From JAIXWP01 sp943372555 (GTDB lineage: Bacteria > Bacteroidota > Bacteroidia > Flavobacteriales_D > Sanyastnellaceae), in assembly GCA_943372555.1 (NCBI GenBank), contig CALRZB010000129.1, positions 1 through 7,788 on the forward strand: a DNA stretch of 7,788 nt, given 5' to 3'. The position numbers were made by a program, and so were the translations under genes. The notes under the pieces were generated by a model, which did not search any database, was not told where the DNA came from, and saw nothing but the letters and a program-made list of their open reading frames with translations. Positions 1 to 4,826 of this stretch are shown here, one piece after another; the first letter of the stretch is position 1, and each line of letters opens with the position of its first letter.

Positions 1-252
1 GTAGCTTTGCGCACTCCTATGAATATTACACCAAATCCTTTCACGGATATTCTTATCGTCGATCTTATTGAGGCCGACAACTTTCCTGTGGATTTAATCA
101 TACTAGACACCAACGAAAAAGAGGTCTACAGAAATAGGATTTTCACAACCAAAAAAATCATCGACGTTTCAAACGTAAAAGAAGGCACCTACCGCATCAC
201 CATGCTAGACGAAGGACAGCTGCTCTACGAGGGCATTTTCTCGAAAGTATGA
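1..252 (+). CDS. C-terminal end of a T9SS-secreted protein (type A sorting domain), 5' truncated by the window edge
   Basis: The reading frame is open from base 1 to a TGA at 250-252, giving 83 visible residues. They match the shape of a type A T9SS C-terminal sorting domain: an ITPNPF motif near the start (family form YPNPF/xPNP), a strand with hydrophobic alternation (DILIVDLI), then IIDVSNVKEGTYRITM, which corresponds to the family's 'idls.l..GvYil.v', and a short final strand. In this family the domain directs outer-membrane translocation by the type IX system and is then removed, often with attachment to surface lipopolysaccharide. The cargo part lies outside the window, so the function is unknown. 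A TTG at 7-9 and an ATG at 19-21 are internal codons, not likely starts, because sorting domains do not occur alone and the frame runs off the left edge. An exact 8-bp tandem repeat starts on the base after the stop. The gene converges with the TIGR03643 gene. Confidence 0.82.
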   Translation, partial: VALRTPMNITPNPFTDILIVDLIEADNFPVDLIILDTNEKEVYRNRIFTTKKIIDVSNVKEGTYRITMLDEGQLLYEGIFSKV

Positions 253-340
253 TAGTTTGGTAGTTTGGTAGTTTGGTAGTTTGGTAGTTTGGTAGTTTGG
301 TAGTTTGGTAGTTTGGTAGTTTGGTAGTTTGGTAGTTTGG
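253..340. repeat. Perfect 8-bp tandem repeat, 11 copies of TAGTTTGG
   Basis: Eleven uninterrupted, identical copies of TAGTTTGG fill 88 bases, beginning on the base after the TGA of the T9SS gene. Complete identity between copies suggests recent expansion by replication slippage. On the minus strand the array stays open and reads as a repeating LPNYQTTK peptide, because three 8-bp units make eight codons. No start context or family supports this as a real protein. The array separates two convergent genes. Confidence 0.97.
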
Positions 341-364
341 AGGAAGCTATAAATTTAAGAAAAA

Positions 365-404
365 CATTTGTGTCCACTTGGGTGCACTTGTGTTCATTTG
401 GTTT
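365..404. repeat. Degenerate 10-bp quasi-tandem repeat, 4 copies
   Basis: Four consecutive 10-base blocks starting at 365, 375, 385 and 395 share the pattern CAyTTGkGTb (CATTTGTGTC, CACTTGGGTG, CACTTGTGTT, CATTTGGTTT). The last block is the most diverged. The block array lies between the 8-bp array and the end of the TIGR03643 gene and has no coding signal on either strand. Confidence 0.75.
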
Positions 405-412
405 AACTATCA

Positions 413-428
413 CACTACCACACTAACT
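413..428. repeat. Short 8-bp pair overlapping the 3' end of the TIGR03643 gene
   Basis: CACTACCA (413-420) and CACTAACT (421-428) form an imperfect 8-bp pair (6 of 8 bases identical). The second copy contains the stop codon of the minus-strand gene at 423-425. It is another instance of the 8-bp spacing seen in this intergenic DNA, though too short to be strong evidence alone. Confidence 0.4.
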
Positions 429-692
429 TCGTTTCGATATTTTATTATTCGAAATCGCTCTTTGCAGATTGCATTTGTGGCGGTCTACTGATGGGTCGCG
501 TAATGCCAAGTGTTTTGTTGAACGGCCTTGCACGCGCTTGCGCCACATGCGGAAACTGGAGGCTTTCATTTCCTTACGCATGATCGCTATTACCTCAGCT
601 TCACTTACACCAAATTGCATTTGTATGGCATCAAATGGAGTCCTATCCTCCCACGCCATTTCTATGATTCTATCAATTTCTTGCTCCGTCAT
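423..692 (-). CDS. TIGR03643 / DUF2805 family protein
   Basis: This 89-residue protein starts at an ATG (690-692) and ends at TAG (423-425). I recognise the family from near-invariant blocks: MTEQEIDRIIEMAWEDRTPF at the N-terminus, IQMQFGVSEAEVIAIMRKEM (residues about 23-42), SFRMWRKRVQGRSTKH (46-61), and the C-terminal ISNNKISKR. The length is typical and the protein appears full length and undamaged. The central part, with its short helices and acidic loop, resembles a helix-turn-helix, so nucleic-acid binding is plausible, but to my knowledge no function has been shown. No clear Shine-Dalgarno lies upstream, which is normal in Bacteroidota. The gene stands alone: upstream on the same strand is the sorting-domain remnant, and downstream is the repeat-filled convergent gap. 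Confidence 0.93.
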   Translation of the reverse strand: MTEQEIDRIIEMAWEDRTPFDAIQMQFGVSEAEVIAIMRKEMKASSFRMWRKRVQGRSTKHLALRDPSVDRHKCNLQRAISNNKISKRS

Positions 693-732
693 GTGTTAAA
701 AACAACGGGGGAAGAAAATTGTTTAAATCCCA

Positions 733-772
733 CACTGTCTAACTGTCTCACCGCCACACTGTCTCACTTATT
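733..772. repeat. Degenerate 8-bp periodic repeat (CACTGTCT type)
   Basis: Read in 8-base steps from 733 the sequence is CACTGTCT, AACTGTCT, CACCGCCA, CACTGTCT, CACTTATT. Three of the five units match or differ by one base and the others keep partial similarity. The array lies between the TIGR03643 start and the sorting-domain remnant and contains the remnant's stop codon (764-766). It has the same period as the 11-copy array but an unrelated unit sequence. Confidence 0.65.
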
Positions 773-883
773 TATTCGACCCCACGACCCCACCACCAAG
801 CGAACATTCTCTCCATTCTCAGTTTGCAACAGATATACACCCGATGCTAAATGAGAGAAGTCTTTCGCAGTTGTACCGGTTGT
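764..883 (-). pseudogene. Orphan remnant of a T9SS C-terminal sorting domain
   Basis: On the minus strand a frame bounded by TAA (884-886) and TGA (764-766) encodes 39 residues without any start codon in a sensible place. It reads TTGTTAKDFSHLASGVYLLQ followed by TENGENVRLVV and then GSWGRINK. The first two parts match the last strands of a type A T9SS sorting domain ('...dfs.LasGvYll....g...rlvv'). The N-terminal half of the domain, with its YPNP motif, and all of the cargo are missing. They are not found in other frames upstream, because that DNA codes the intact DUF2752 gene, whose stop (891-893) lies seven bases before the remnant. The last eight residues are encoded partly by the CGACCCCA tandem units and look like a repeat-derived tail. 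I infer a deletion or rearrangement that joined the DUF2752 3' end to the tail of a lost T9SS gene. Confidence 0.72.
777..792. repeat. Two exact copies of CGACCCCA
   Basis: CGACCCCA occurs at 777-784 and again at 785-792 without interruption, with a partial CCACCA continuing to about 798. On the minus strand these copies encode the GSWGR part of the sorting-domain remnant's C-terminal extension, so the unit overlaps the coding remnant. Confidence 0.7.
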
Positions 884-890
884 TTATGTG

Positions 891-1241
891 CTAATATAAT
901 TTTTTCAAAAAGGAAAAAATATTCAAGGATAGGAGACGGCCGAGAATATGTAAATAGAACATGATTAAAATAGGGAAGACTACGAGAATAAGCTTGTTGA
1001 ATTCGAAGGCTTCTGCATATTCGAAATGAAGCGCATGTTGAACAGCTCGAGTTAACCCGCATCCAAAACATTCAAAATCAAAAAACACTTTTGATGGACA
1101 AATGGATTGGCCCTGATCAAAATGATTCGCAGGTAAGAAAAATAAATAAATAGGTAGGGCTAACCAAATAGTTAGCCCTAAATACTTAATAAACTGCTTT
1201 ATTTTTTTTCTATTTGTTTCCAAGGACAACAACCAATGCAT
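891..1241 (-). CDS. DUF2752 family small membrane protein
   Basis: This 116-residue protein carries the DUF2752 signature. A CPSK motif (C48) is followed about ten residues later by CFGCGLTRAVQHAL (C58, C61), then a region ending in FNKL, matching the family pattern 'CP.....CPGCGlTRa...l..gd...A..~NPl'. One hydrophobic segment lies before the cysteines (about residues 19-37) and one after (about 83-107), so it is an inner-membrane protein with a cysteine-bearing loop. The family has no established biochemical role that I know of. The ATG at 1239-1241 lies inside the 3' end of the upstream YqaE gene, giving a 32-base overlap that suggests translational coupling. The first 17 residues are basic and not conserved in my memory of the family, so a slightly later non-ATG start is possible. 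The stop is followed after seven bases by the sorting-domain remnant. Confidence 0.85.
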   Translation of the reverse strand: MHWLLSLETNRKKIKQFIKYLGLTIWLALPIYLFFLPANHFDQGQSICPSKVFFDFECFGCGLTRAVQHALHFEYAEAFEFNKLILVVFPILIMFYLHILGRLLSLNIFSFLKKLY

Positions 1242-1809
1242 GGATTACACCAGGGATACCGCAGAGTAAAGTTAGAATTAGGTTTACGGTACATCTAGAC
1301 GTCCAATTGCCTTCATAAAGATATACAGCAAGTGGTGGAATAAAGATTGCAAGGAGTATTAACAGGCCTTGACTGGGCTCCATTCCGAAGAAAGAAGAAG
1401 AGTTTTCATTTGATTCTTGCGCGGCTTTTTCAGCTCTAGTCGCATTAACCGAGCGACTCAAAGGCGAAGTATTTGAAGAAGCTTTTAATTCCTGTTTAGG
1501 TTGATTTTGCTTCTGTTGTTTCTTATTAGCCGGTGCAGTGAATTGTTCTTGAGTAACAGTTGCTGGAGCCGTTTCAATAGTAAGATCTAAGCTCTTCTCT
1601 TCGATTGGAGCAGCAGTCATTACGTGTTCTTCAGAAGGAAGAGATGTAATCTGTTTCTCTTCTATTTTGATTTCACCAGACCCAGTTGTTTTTTGAGTCT
1701 TATGGTGCCATTCTACATGATAACCAGACATGTAATGTCTTTTTTCAACTGTGCAAGAAGAATAGATAATAGCAATTAGAGCTACTAGGAATAATTTGTT
1801 TTTTTTCAT
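1210..1809 (-). CDS. Lipoprotein with C-terminal YqaE/Pmp3 membrane module
   Basis: I chose the ATG at 1807-1809 (199 residues) because it opens a good export signal, MKKNKLFLVALIAIIYSSC. An ATG nine codons earlier (1836) would add a non-signal-like MPPEFNLFN. Cys19 is the probable lipidation site, although the lipobox (YSSC) is weak. A Bacteroidota-type motif, VEKRHYMSGYHVEW, follows at residues 21-34. Residues about 35-145 are low-complexity, charged and rich in Q, K, E, S and T, probably a disordered linker. Residues about 148-198 match the YqaE/Pmp3 family: LLAIFIPPLAVYL, then two small turns, LILTLLCGIPGVIHALVVVL. This module is a two-helix hairpin. In other organisms Pmp3 proteins affect membrane potential and ion tolerance, but that role is not shown here. 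The downstream DUF2752 gene overlaps by 32 bases, so the two are probably expressed together. The 55-base gap to the YD-motif gene upstream could allow read-through. Confidence 0.85.
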   Translation of the reverse strand: MKKNKLFLVALIAIIYSSCTVEKRHYMSGYHVEWHHKTQKTTGSGEIKIEEKQITSLPSEEHVMTAAPIEEKSLDLTIETAPATVTQEQFTAPANKKQQKQNQPKQELKASSNTSPLSRSVNATRAEKAAQESNENSSSFFGMEPSQGLLILLAIFIPPLAVYLYEGNWTSRCTVNLILTLLCGIPGVIHALVVVLGNK

Positions 1810-1864
1810 ATTGAATAAGTTAAATTCGGGAGGCAATGTACGTAAATTTCCTATGAAATAAGTA

Positions 1865-2962
1865 TTATTTGGAGTAAGTATAAGTCAGGGCAAAGCTGAC
1901 CTTTCCGTTTGTGTCAAAGTGAGTAATTTCCACATCACGCCCATATTTATCTTTTACAACCGTATAGCCAAGTATTAGATCTTTTTTTCTTGGTCTTTTC
2001 CATTGATCGACGCGTTTATTATGTCGAACACCATAAGATTTGATAATGGTGAATTGCCCGTTGTACGTGGTGTCTAAGAGGCTGTAACCAATTCCATCGT
2101 TTTCATCACTAGAGAAATAATTCTGGTAGTACCAGCATTCTAAGCTATTCTTTTTTTCAATCCAATGAGCTTCGTGATGATCCCGTAATGTTGAATCTCG
2201 ATTGAAGGTTTTACTCATTAAACCACGACCTTTCGAATCATATGTTGATATTCCATATCCTTCGAAAACTCCTGCAATTCTTTGAACGTATTTTATCTGA
2301 CGAAATTGATCATCATAGTACCTTTCAAATTCACTAGAGTTTAATGTGTCAGGATAAAATTTGTAACTAGATAAAGTAGCATAAGGAGTTTGATCTTTGA
2401 AAATTTGATGATTTTCATACACTCGAAGACTTCCTCGATCTTCAACGTGTTCAATTATTACAATGGGTCTGTCAAGGGAATCATATTCATAGGAGTATGT
2501 TTTCACCGCTTGTTTCTCTTTGTTTTGGTAGTGGACATTTGAGCGTATAAGATGATTGCTGAAATAACGAATGGTGTCGTAGTACATCATCTCTGTATCT
2601 TGATCATTGTATACGGAATAGCCTATTTCAGTGGAATCTGTATATTCTTTTGTTTCCGTGAAATATACTTTACATAGGTAGTATACAAGTTTGGATGTCT
2701 CCGGAAACAAATAGGTGCTGAAATACACTTCTCTTTCATTGAAAGGCGGCAATTCATATCGGTGACACCATGAGGAACTTATGTCATTCCTAGTGGATCG
2801 AATCAATTGGCCGTCTCTAGAATAAACTGAAATAGTAGTTGTGCTATCCGACCATTCGGTTTCCGATTTGAACTGGATATCTTGTTTGAAGACTTCTTTT
2901 CCTTTCCAATAGTGGGTAACGATTTCATACCGAGCAGATATAGTGTCTCCTGAAAAATCCAC
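1865..2962 (-). CDS. Secreted-type protein with YD/RHS-like strand motifs; signal peptide separated by a stop codon
   Basis: No catalytic family is recognised. The 365 residues after a GTG at 2960-2962 end at TAA (1865-1867). They are rich in Tyr, Asp and Ser and contain scattered YD-like beta-strand units resembling the RHS/YD pattern: VYSRDGQLI (about 46-54), YEYDSLDRPIVI (158-169), STYDSKGRGLM (239-249), and VKDKYGRDVEITHFDTNGKV (336-355). This points to a beta-rich, probably periplasmic or surface protein of the kind common in Bacteroidota. The GTG is only the first start-type codon after an in-frame TAA. The natural protein very likely began at 3058 with a signal peptide. The body shows no further stop or frameshift, so either the nonsense change is recent, the base is an error, or a leaderless form is made. 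The gene lies 55 bases upstream of the YqaE lipoprotein gene on the same strand. Confidence 0.7.
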   Translation of the reverse strand: MDFSGDTISARYEIVTHYWKGKEVFKQDIQFKSETEWSDSTTTISVYSRDGQLIRSTRNDISSSWCHRYELPPFNEREVYFSTYLFPETSKLVYYLCKVYFTETKEYTDSTEIGYSVYNDQDTEMMYYDTIRYFSNHLIRSNVHYQNKEKQAVKTYSYEYDSLDRPIVIIEHVEDRGSLRVYENHQIFKDQTPYATLSSYKFYPDTLNSSEFERYYDDQFRQIKYVQRIAGVFEGYGISTYDSKGRGLMSKTFNRDSTLRDHHEAHWIEKKNSLECWYYQNYFSSDENDGIGYSLLDTTYNGQFTIIKSYGVRHNKRVDQWKRPRKKDLILGYTVVKDKYGRDVEITHFDTNGKVSFALTYTYSK

Positions 2963-3058
2963 CGAAGAAACCGTGACAATACTATCCGCTGTTTGAGCGG
3001 ATTAAACGTTCGAGAACAAAAGCAACGTTAGTATAATATGGAGTGTTTTTCGTGTCAC
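2963..3058 (-). pseudogene. Signal peptide of the YD-motif protein, interrupted by in-frame TAA
   Basis: In the same frame as the downstream coding region, a GTG at 3056-3058 opens MTRKTLHIILTLLLFSNV. A TAA (3002-3004) follows, then SAQTADSIVTVSS leads directly into VDFSGDT. Apart from the stop this is a textbook Bacteroidota Sec signal: basic N-terminus (R3, K4), hydrophobic core, and an S-A-Q cleavage site. A single-base change would remove the stop (for example TTA for Leu, or TAT/TAC for Tyr). No ATG occurs further upstream in frame before a TGA at 3101-3103, so GTG is the only sensible start. Confidence 0.72.
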
Positions 3059-3063
3059 TAACG
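3026..3063. repeat. 7-bp perfect inverted repeat spanning the probable GTG start
   Basis: CGTTAGT (3026-3032) and ACTAACG (3057-3063) are exact inverted copies separated by 24 bases. The right arm overlaps the first bases of the GTG start at 3056-3058. In RNA from the minus strand it could form a stem around the start region, and in DNA it could be a spaced operator. A single 7-bp match of this kind can arise by chance. Confidence 0.35.
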
Positions 3064-3148
3064 TTTTGCAGCTGCTCGAAGGTGGGTTATTAGAAGCACT
3101 TCAGTTTCAAGTTTGCACAAAAATTAATTAGATGCACAAATGTTTAAC

Positions 3149-3198
3149 AAAACCACAACCGCCCTACTTGCGTGCAGGTGCGGTTATGGGTTGGTTTT
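3149..3198 (-). terminator. Hairpin, possible terminator of the small secreted gene at 3280-3627
   Basis: AAAACCA (3149-3155) pairs with TGGTTTT (3192-3198), and AACCGC (3157-3162) pairs with GCGGTT (3180-3185). An asymmetric internal loop (1 versus 6 bases) lies between the stems, with a small CTTG/CAGG stem at the tip. Read on the minus strand it lies about 80 bases past the stop at 3280 and ends in GGTTTTGTT, a modest U-rich tail. It sits in the gap before the YD-motif gene. It could instead be a dispersed hairpin repeat. Confidence 0.5.
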
Positions 3199-3279
3199 AA
3201 TAAATCAAATTTTGTAATATAATTATCTTATCAATCATATTATCGTAGTCGACGAAGTATGTTTTTAAAGCAGCATTAT

Positions 3280-3627
3280 CTACCTTGTTTTTATGAAATT
3301 TAAATTAGGTCCAAAACCGGTTGGGAAATCGAGATTAGAAACACCGTTTTTTTTAGACCAATAGGACCATGTAGAAGTTTCGTAACCTAACTTATCTTTG
3401 TATTTTATAAAAACCTGGTCCTCATCAGAAGTCCATGTAAAACTAAAGGAGCCCAGATTCATATAATCACTCGTGATATATAAATTACCTGTTCCATTAT
3501 CCTTCAAGGATACCCAATCACTGCCGCTCGTAGATTCATACATTCCGGCTAGTGATTTGTCAAAAGTTTGCGCACTCGCAAACCCAAACGTAAACAACAC
3601 ATTCGCTAAAATCATTAAATTTTTCAT
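3280..3627 (-). CDS. Small exported protein, function unknown
   Basis: The ATG at 3625-3627 opens a clear Sec signal peptide, MKNLMILANVLFTFGFASAQ, with cleavage expected after SAQ, leaving about 95 mature residues. The mature part has a short beta-rich pattern (GMYESTSGSDWVSLKDNGTG, then alternating strands such as SFSFTWTS and QVFIKYKD). It is rich in Gly, Ser, Trp and Tyr and has no cysteine. This resembles small periplasmic lipocalin-like or beta-sandwich proteins in which a 'sLkdnGtg' turn is frequent, but I cannot assign a family. Its signal peptide aligns without gaps to that of the gene at 3741-4118, and both genes carry a similar 21-base element about 63 bases upstream. The gap to that gene is 113 bases, so joint transcription is possible. 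Confidence 0.75.
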   Translation of the reverse strand: MKNLMILANVLFTFGFASAQTFDKSLAGMYESTSGSDWVSLKDNGTGNLYITSDYMNLGSFSFTWTSDEDQVFIKYKDKLGYETSTWSYWSKKNGVSNLDFPTGFGPNLNFIKTR

Positions 3628-3690
3628 TTTAATATTTTTTAAATTTTTGCTCTTACTCTTTTCGTTTTTCAGATTTCTCGCTGTTTTTTA

Positions 3691-3711
3691 AGTGGTTTTC
3701 TTGACTCCACT
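3691..3711 (-). promoter_or_regulatory. 21-base element with AGTGG/CCACT arms, copy 1
   Basis: On the minus strand the element begins AGTGGAG and ends CCACT, so the outer five bases at each end are complementary. It aligns with copy 2 (4180-4200) at 17 of 21 positions by my count. It lies 63 bases before the ATG of the small exported gene, almost the same distance as copy 2 from its own gene. It is followed by A-rich sequence, not a T-run, so it does not look like a terminator of the gene ending at 3741. Confidence 0.5.
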
Positions 3712-3740
3712 AAAATGTTTCCGATGAATTGAACTATCAG

Positions 3741-4118
3741 CTATTTCAACCTCCAAACAAAATAAACTCCGTTAAGACTTCTATAACTTGTGCTAATGAG
3801 TGTTTTAGTTTTAGAGTCATAAACAAAACTGTCTTTAATTGGATCTGGATATATTTCCTTATCCGCACAATTACAAATTATTGAGATTTTGCTCCCACTT
3901 AAAGTTGCCTTGCCGGGACACTTATCAATATATGTCTTCCCATTTATTTCGCTCGTAATAATATACGTTACCTGGTTTTTTGAAGTGAAAAATAATTCTG
4001 TGGTGCTAGGGAATTCATCCTCTTGTAGGAATGTTTTGTTTGTCAGATCTAAATCTGTTTGGGCGTTTACTGATCCAAATGTTGACAACATCGTTGCCAT
4101 TAATAATAACTTTTTCAT
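3741..4118 (-). CDS. Small exported protein with two CxC/C cysteines, function unknown
   Basis: The ATG at 4116-4118 opens a signal peptide, MKKLLLMATMLSTFGSVNAQ, with cleavage expected after NAQ, leaving about 105 residues. The mature part alternates short strands and turns and has three cysteines: one in IDKCPGKA and two in ISIICNCADKE. This leaves one possible disulfide and an odd cysteine. The order of strands (ELFFTSKNQVTYII, then ATLSGSKISIIC, then DSFVYDSKTKTLIS, ending YFVWRLK) is reminiscent of small lipocalin-like or META-like barrels with a final 'vF.r' strand, but this is only a shape similarity. Its leader and signal peptide resemble those of the downstream gene at 3280-3627, suggesting a tandem duplication with strongly diverged mature parts. 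The stop is TAG at 3741-3743. Confidence 0.75.
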   Translation of the reverse strand: MKKLLLMATMLSTFGSVNAQTDLDLTNKTFLQEDEFPSTTELFFTSKNQVTYIITSEINGKTYIDKCPGKATLSGSKISIICNCADKEIYPDPIKDSFVYDSKTKTLISTSYRSLNGVYFVWRLK

Positions 4119-4179
4119 CTGTTTTAAGTTTAAATTTTTTCCGACACTTATAAATTTTCGGAATACTCCTTGTTTTCAG

Positions 4180-4200
4180 AGTGGGTTTCATTTCTCCACT
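4180..4200 (-). promoter_or_regulatory. 21-base element with AGTGG/CCACT arms, copy 2
   Basis: On the minus strand it begins AGTGGAG, contains GAAA, and ends CCCACT, with five-base complementary outer arms. It lies 61 bases before the ATG at 4118, versus 63 for copy 1. Read on the plus strand the arms are followed by a run of six T, so a weak plus-strand hairpin terminator is an alternative, but no plus-strand gene ends nearby. Confidence 0.5.
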
Positions 4201-4267
4201 TTTTTCTCTGTCATTTTAGTTTATCAGCCTTCCTTTAGCCGCTTTTTGGTTTAGCTTGCATAGAACA

Positions 4268-4275
4268 CAAATATA
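4268..4275 (-). promoter_or_regulatory. Candidate Bacteroidota -7 element TATATTTG
   Basis: The minus strand reads TATATTTG, an exact match to the Bacteroidota -7 consensus TAnnTTTG, in the 211-base gap between the four-helix membrane gene and the small exported gene starting at 4118. No TTG/TTTG sits at the usual -33 distance, and the resulting leader would be about 140 bases, so the assignment is weak. Confidence 0.3.
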
Positions 4276-4329
4276 ACGTTTATATCTCGCGTCTTGACTT
4301 TTAATTCTATCCCTTGAATGTGAGTTAGA

Positions 4330-4683
4330 TTATTTGATCGAACGCATTATGCCATAGCTGGCATAGAAAAACAAAAGACCTACTGATAGACTGGATAAAA
4401 TATATATGCCCAAATCAAATTCTATAATGGTAAATATAAATTGAATTCCGGCCATTATGAGCAGAGCAAATATCGAAAATGCTCTAACAAATAATGTAGT
4501 TCTTTTATGCTTGAAATTGACGGCAAGAATACCAAATAATGGAAACAAGATACTCGTAAATCCTATGAATGCAACAATGGTTGAATTCTCTAGACTTGTT
4601 TCCTCAAGAATAAAATAGTTGATTACAATCGCGATAGTAACTGATAAAATGGCCCTGAACGCATTAACTTTCATTAATGTCAT
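4330..4683 (-). CDS. Small four-helix integral membrane protein, function unknown
   Basis: From the ATG at 4681-4683 the product is 117 residues with four strongly hydrophobic segments: about 10-26 (AILSVTIAIVINYFIL), 34-55 (TIVAFIGFTSILFPLFGILAVN), 66-86 (AFSIFALLIMAGIQFIFTII), and 91-112 (GIYILSSLSVGLLFFYASYGI). Basic stretches (FKHKRTT between helices 2 and 3, and RSIK at the end) favour a cytoplasmic location for that loop and the C-terminus. No family is recognised. A longer reading begins at a TTG (4716), but that codon falls inside a candidate promoter -7 box, so I reject it. An ATG three codons further in (4674) is also possible. The stop is TAA at 4330-4332. The gene stands alone between gaps of about 210 and 220 bases. 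Confidence 0.65.
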   Translation of the reverse strand: MTLMKVNAFRAILSVTIAIVINYFILEETSLENSTIVAFIGFTSILFPLFGILAVNFKHKRTTLFVRAFSIFALLIMAGIQFIFTIIEFDLGIYILSSLSVGLLFFYASYGIMRSIK

Positions 4684-4713
4684 AAATCTGCGGTCTGTTA
4701 AAGTTTGGTGCGT

Positions 4714-4739
4714 CAAAAATAGGCCTGATTACAACGCAA
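4714..4739 (-). promoter_or_regulatory. Candidate Bacteroidota promoter of the four-helix membrane gene
   Basis: On the minus strand a TTG (4737-4739) is followed after 15 bases by TATTTTTG (4714-4721), which fits the TAnnTTTG -7 consensus. The spacing is a little shorter than usual. Transcription would begin near 4707, giving a short leader to the ATG at 4683 and excluding the upstream TTG codon as the start. Confidence 0.35.
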
Positions 4740-4826
4740 GAATGTTAATTTTCATTATTTAATAGATGCTTAATATCAACTTTTTACATACGCCCTGGGC
4801 AGAATTCATTAACTTTCGACTCTAAC

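Noticed and set aside
253..340. CRISPR-like array
   Set aside because: The units are 8 bp with no spacers, so it is a simple tandem repeat.
225..413. Minus-strand open frame with repeating LPNYQTTK peptide
   Set aside because: It is only the translation of the 11-copy 8-bp array and flanking spacer, overlaps the T9SS gene end, and has no family or start context.
469..854. Plus-strand open frames of 76 and 108 codons
   Set aside because: They lie antisense to the well-supported TIGR03643 gene and run through repeat DNA. Their compositions look random.
847..1071. Minus-strand 74-codon frame
   Set aside because: It is a different frame within the DUF2752 gene, whose CPS...CFGCGLTRA signature identifies the real frame.
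2960..2962. GTG as true start of the YD-motif gene
   Set aside because: In-frame signal peptide sequence and its SAQ cleavage site lie directly upstream. The GTG is only the first usable codon after the in-frame TAA.
3473..4254. Plus-strand frames of 72 and 121 codons opposite the small secreted genes
   Set aside because: They are antisense to genes with clear signal peptides. Their Phe-rich composition comes from A-rich leaders on the other strand.
4119..4329. Possible small RNA or riboswitch in the 211-base gap
   Set aside because: Only the 21-base element and a -7-like box were found. No known riboswitch motif or strong folded structure could be recognised.
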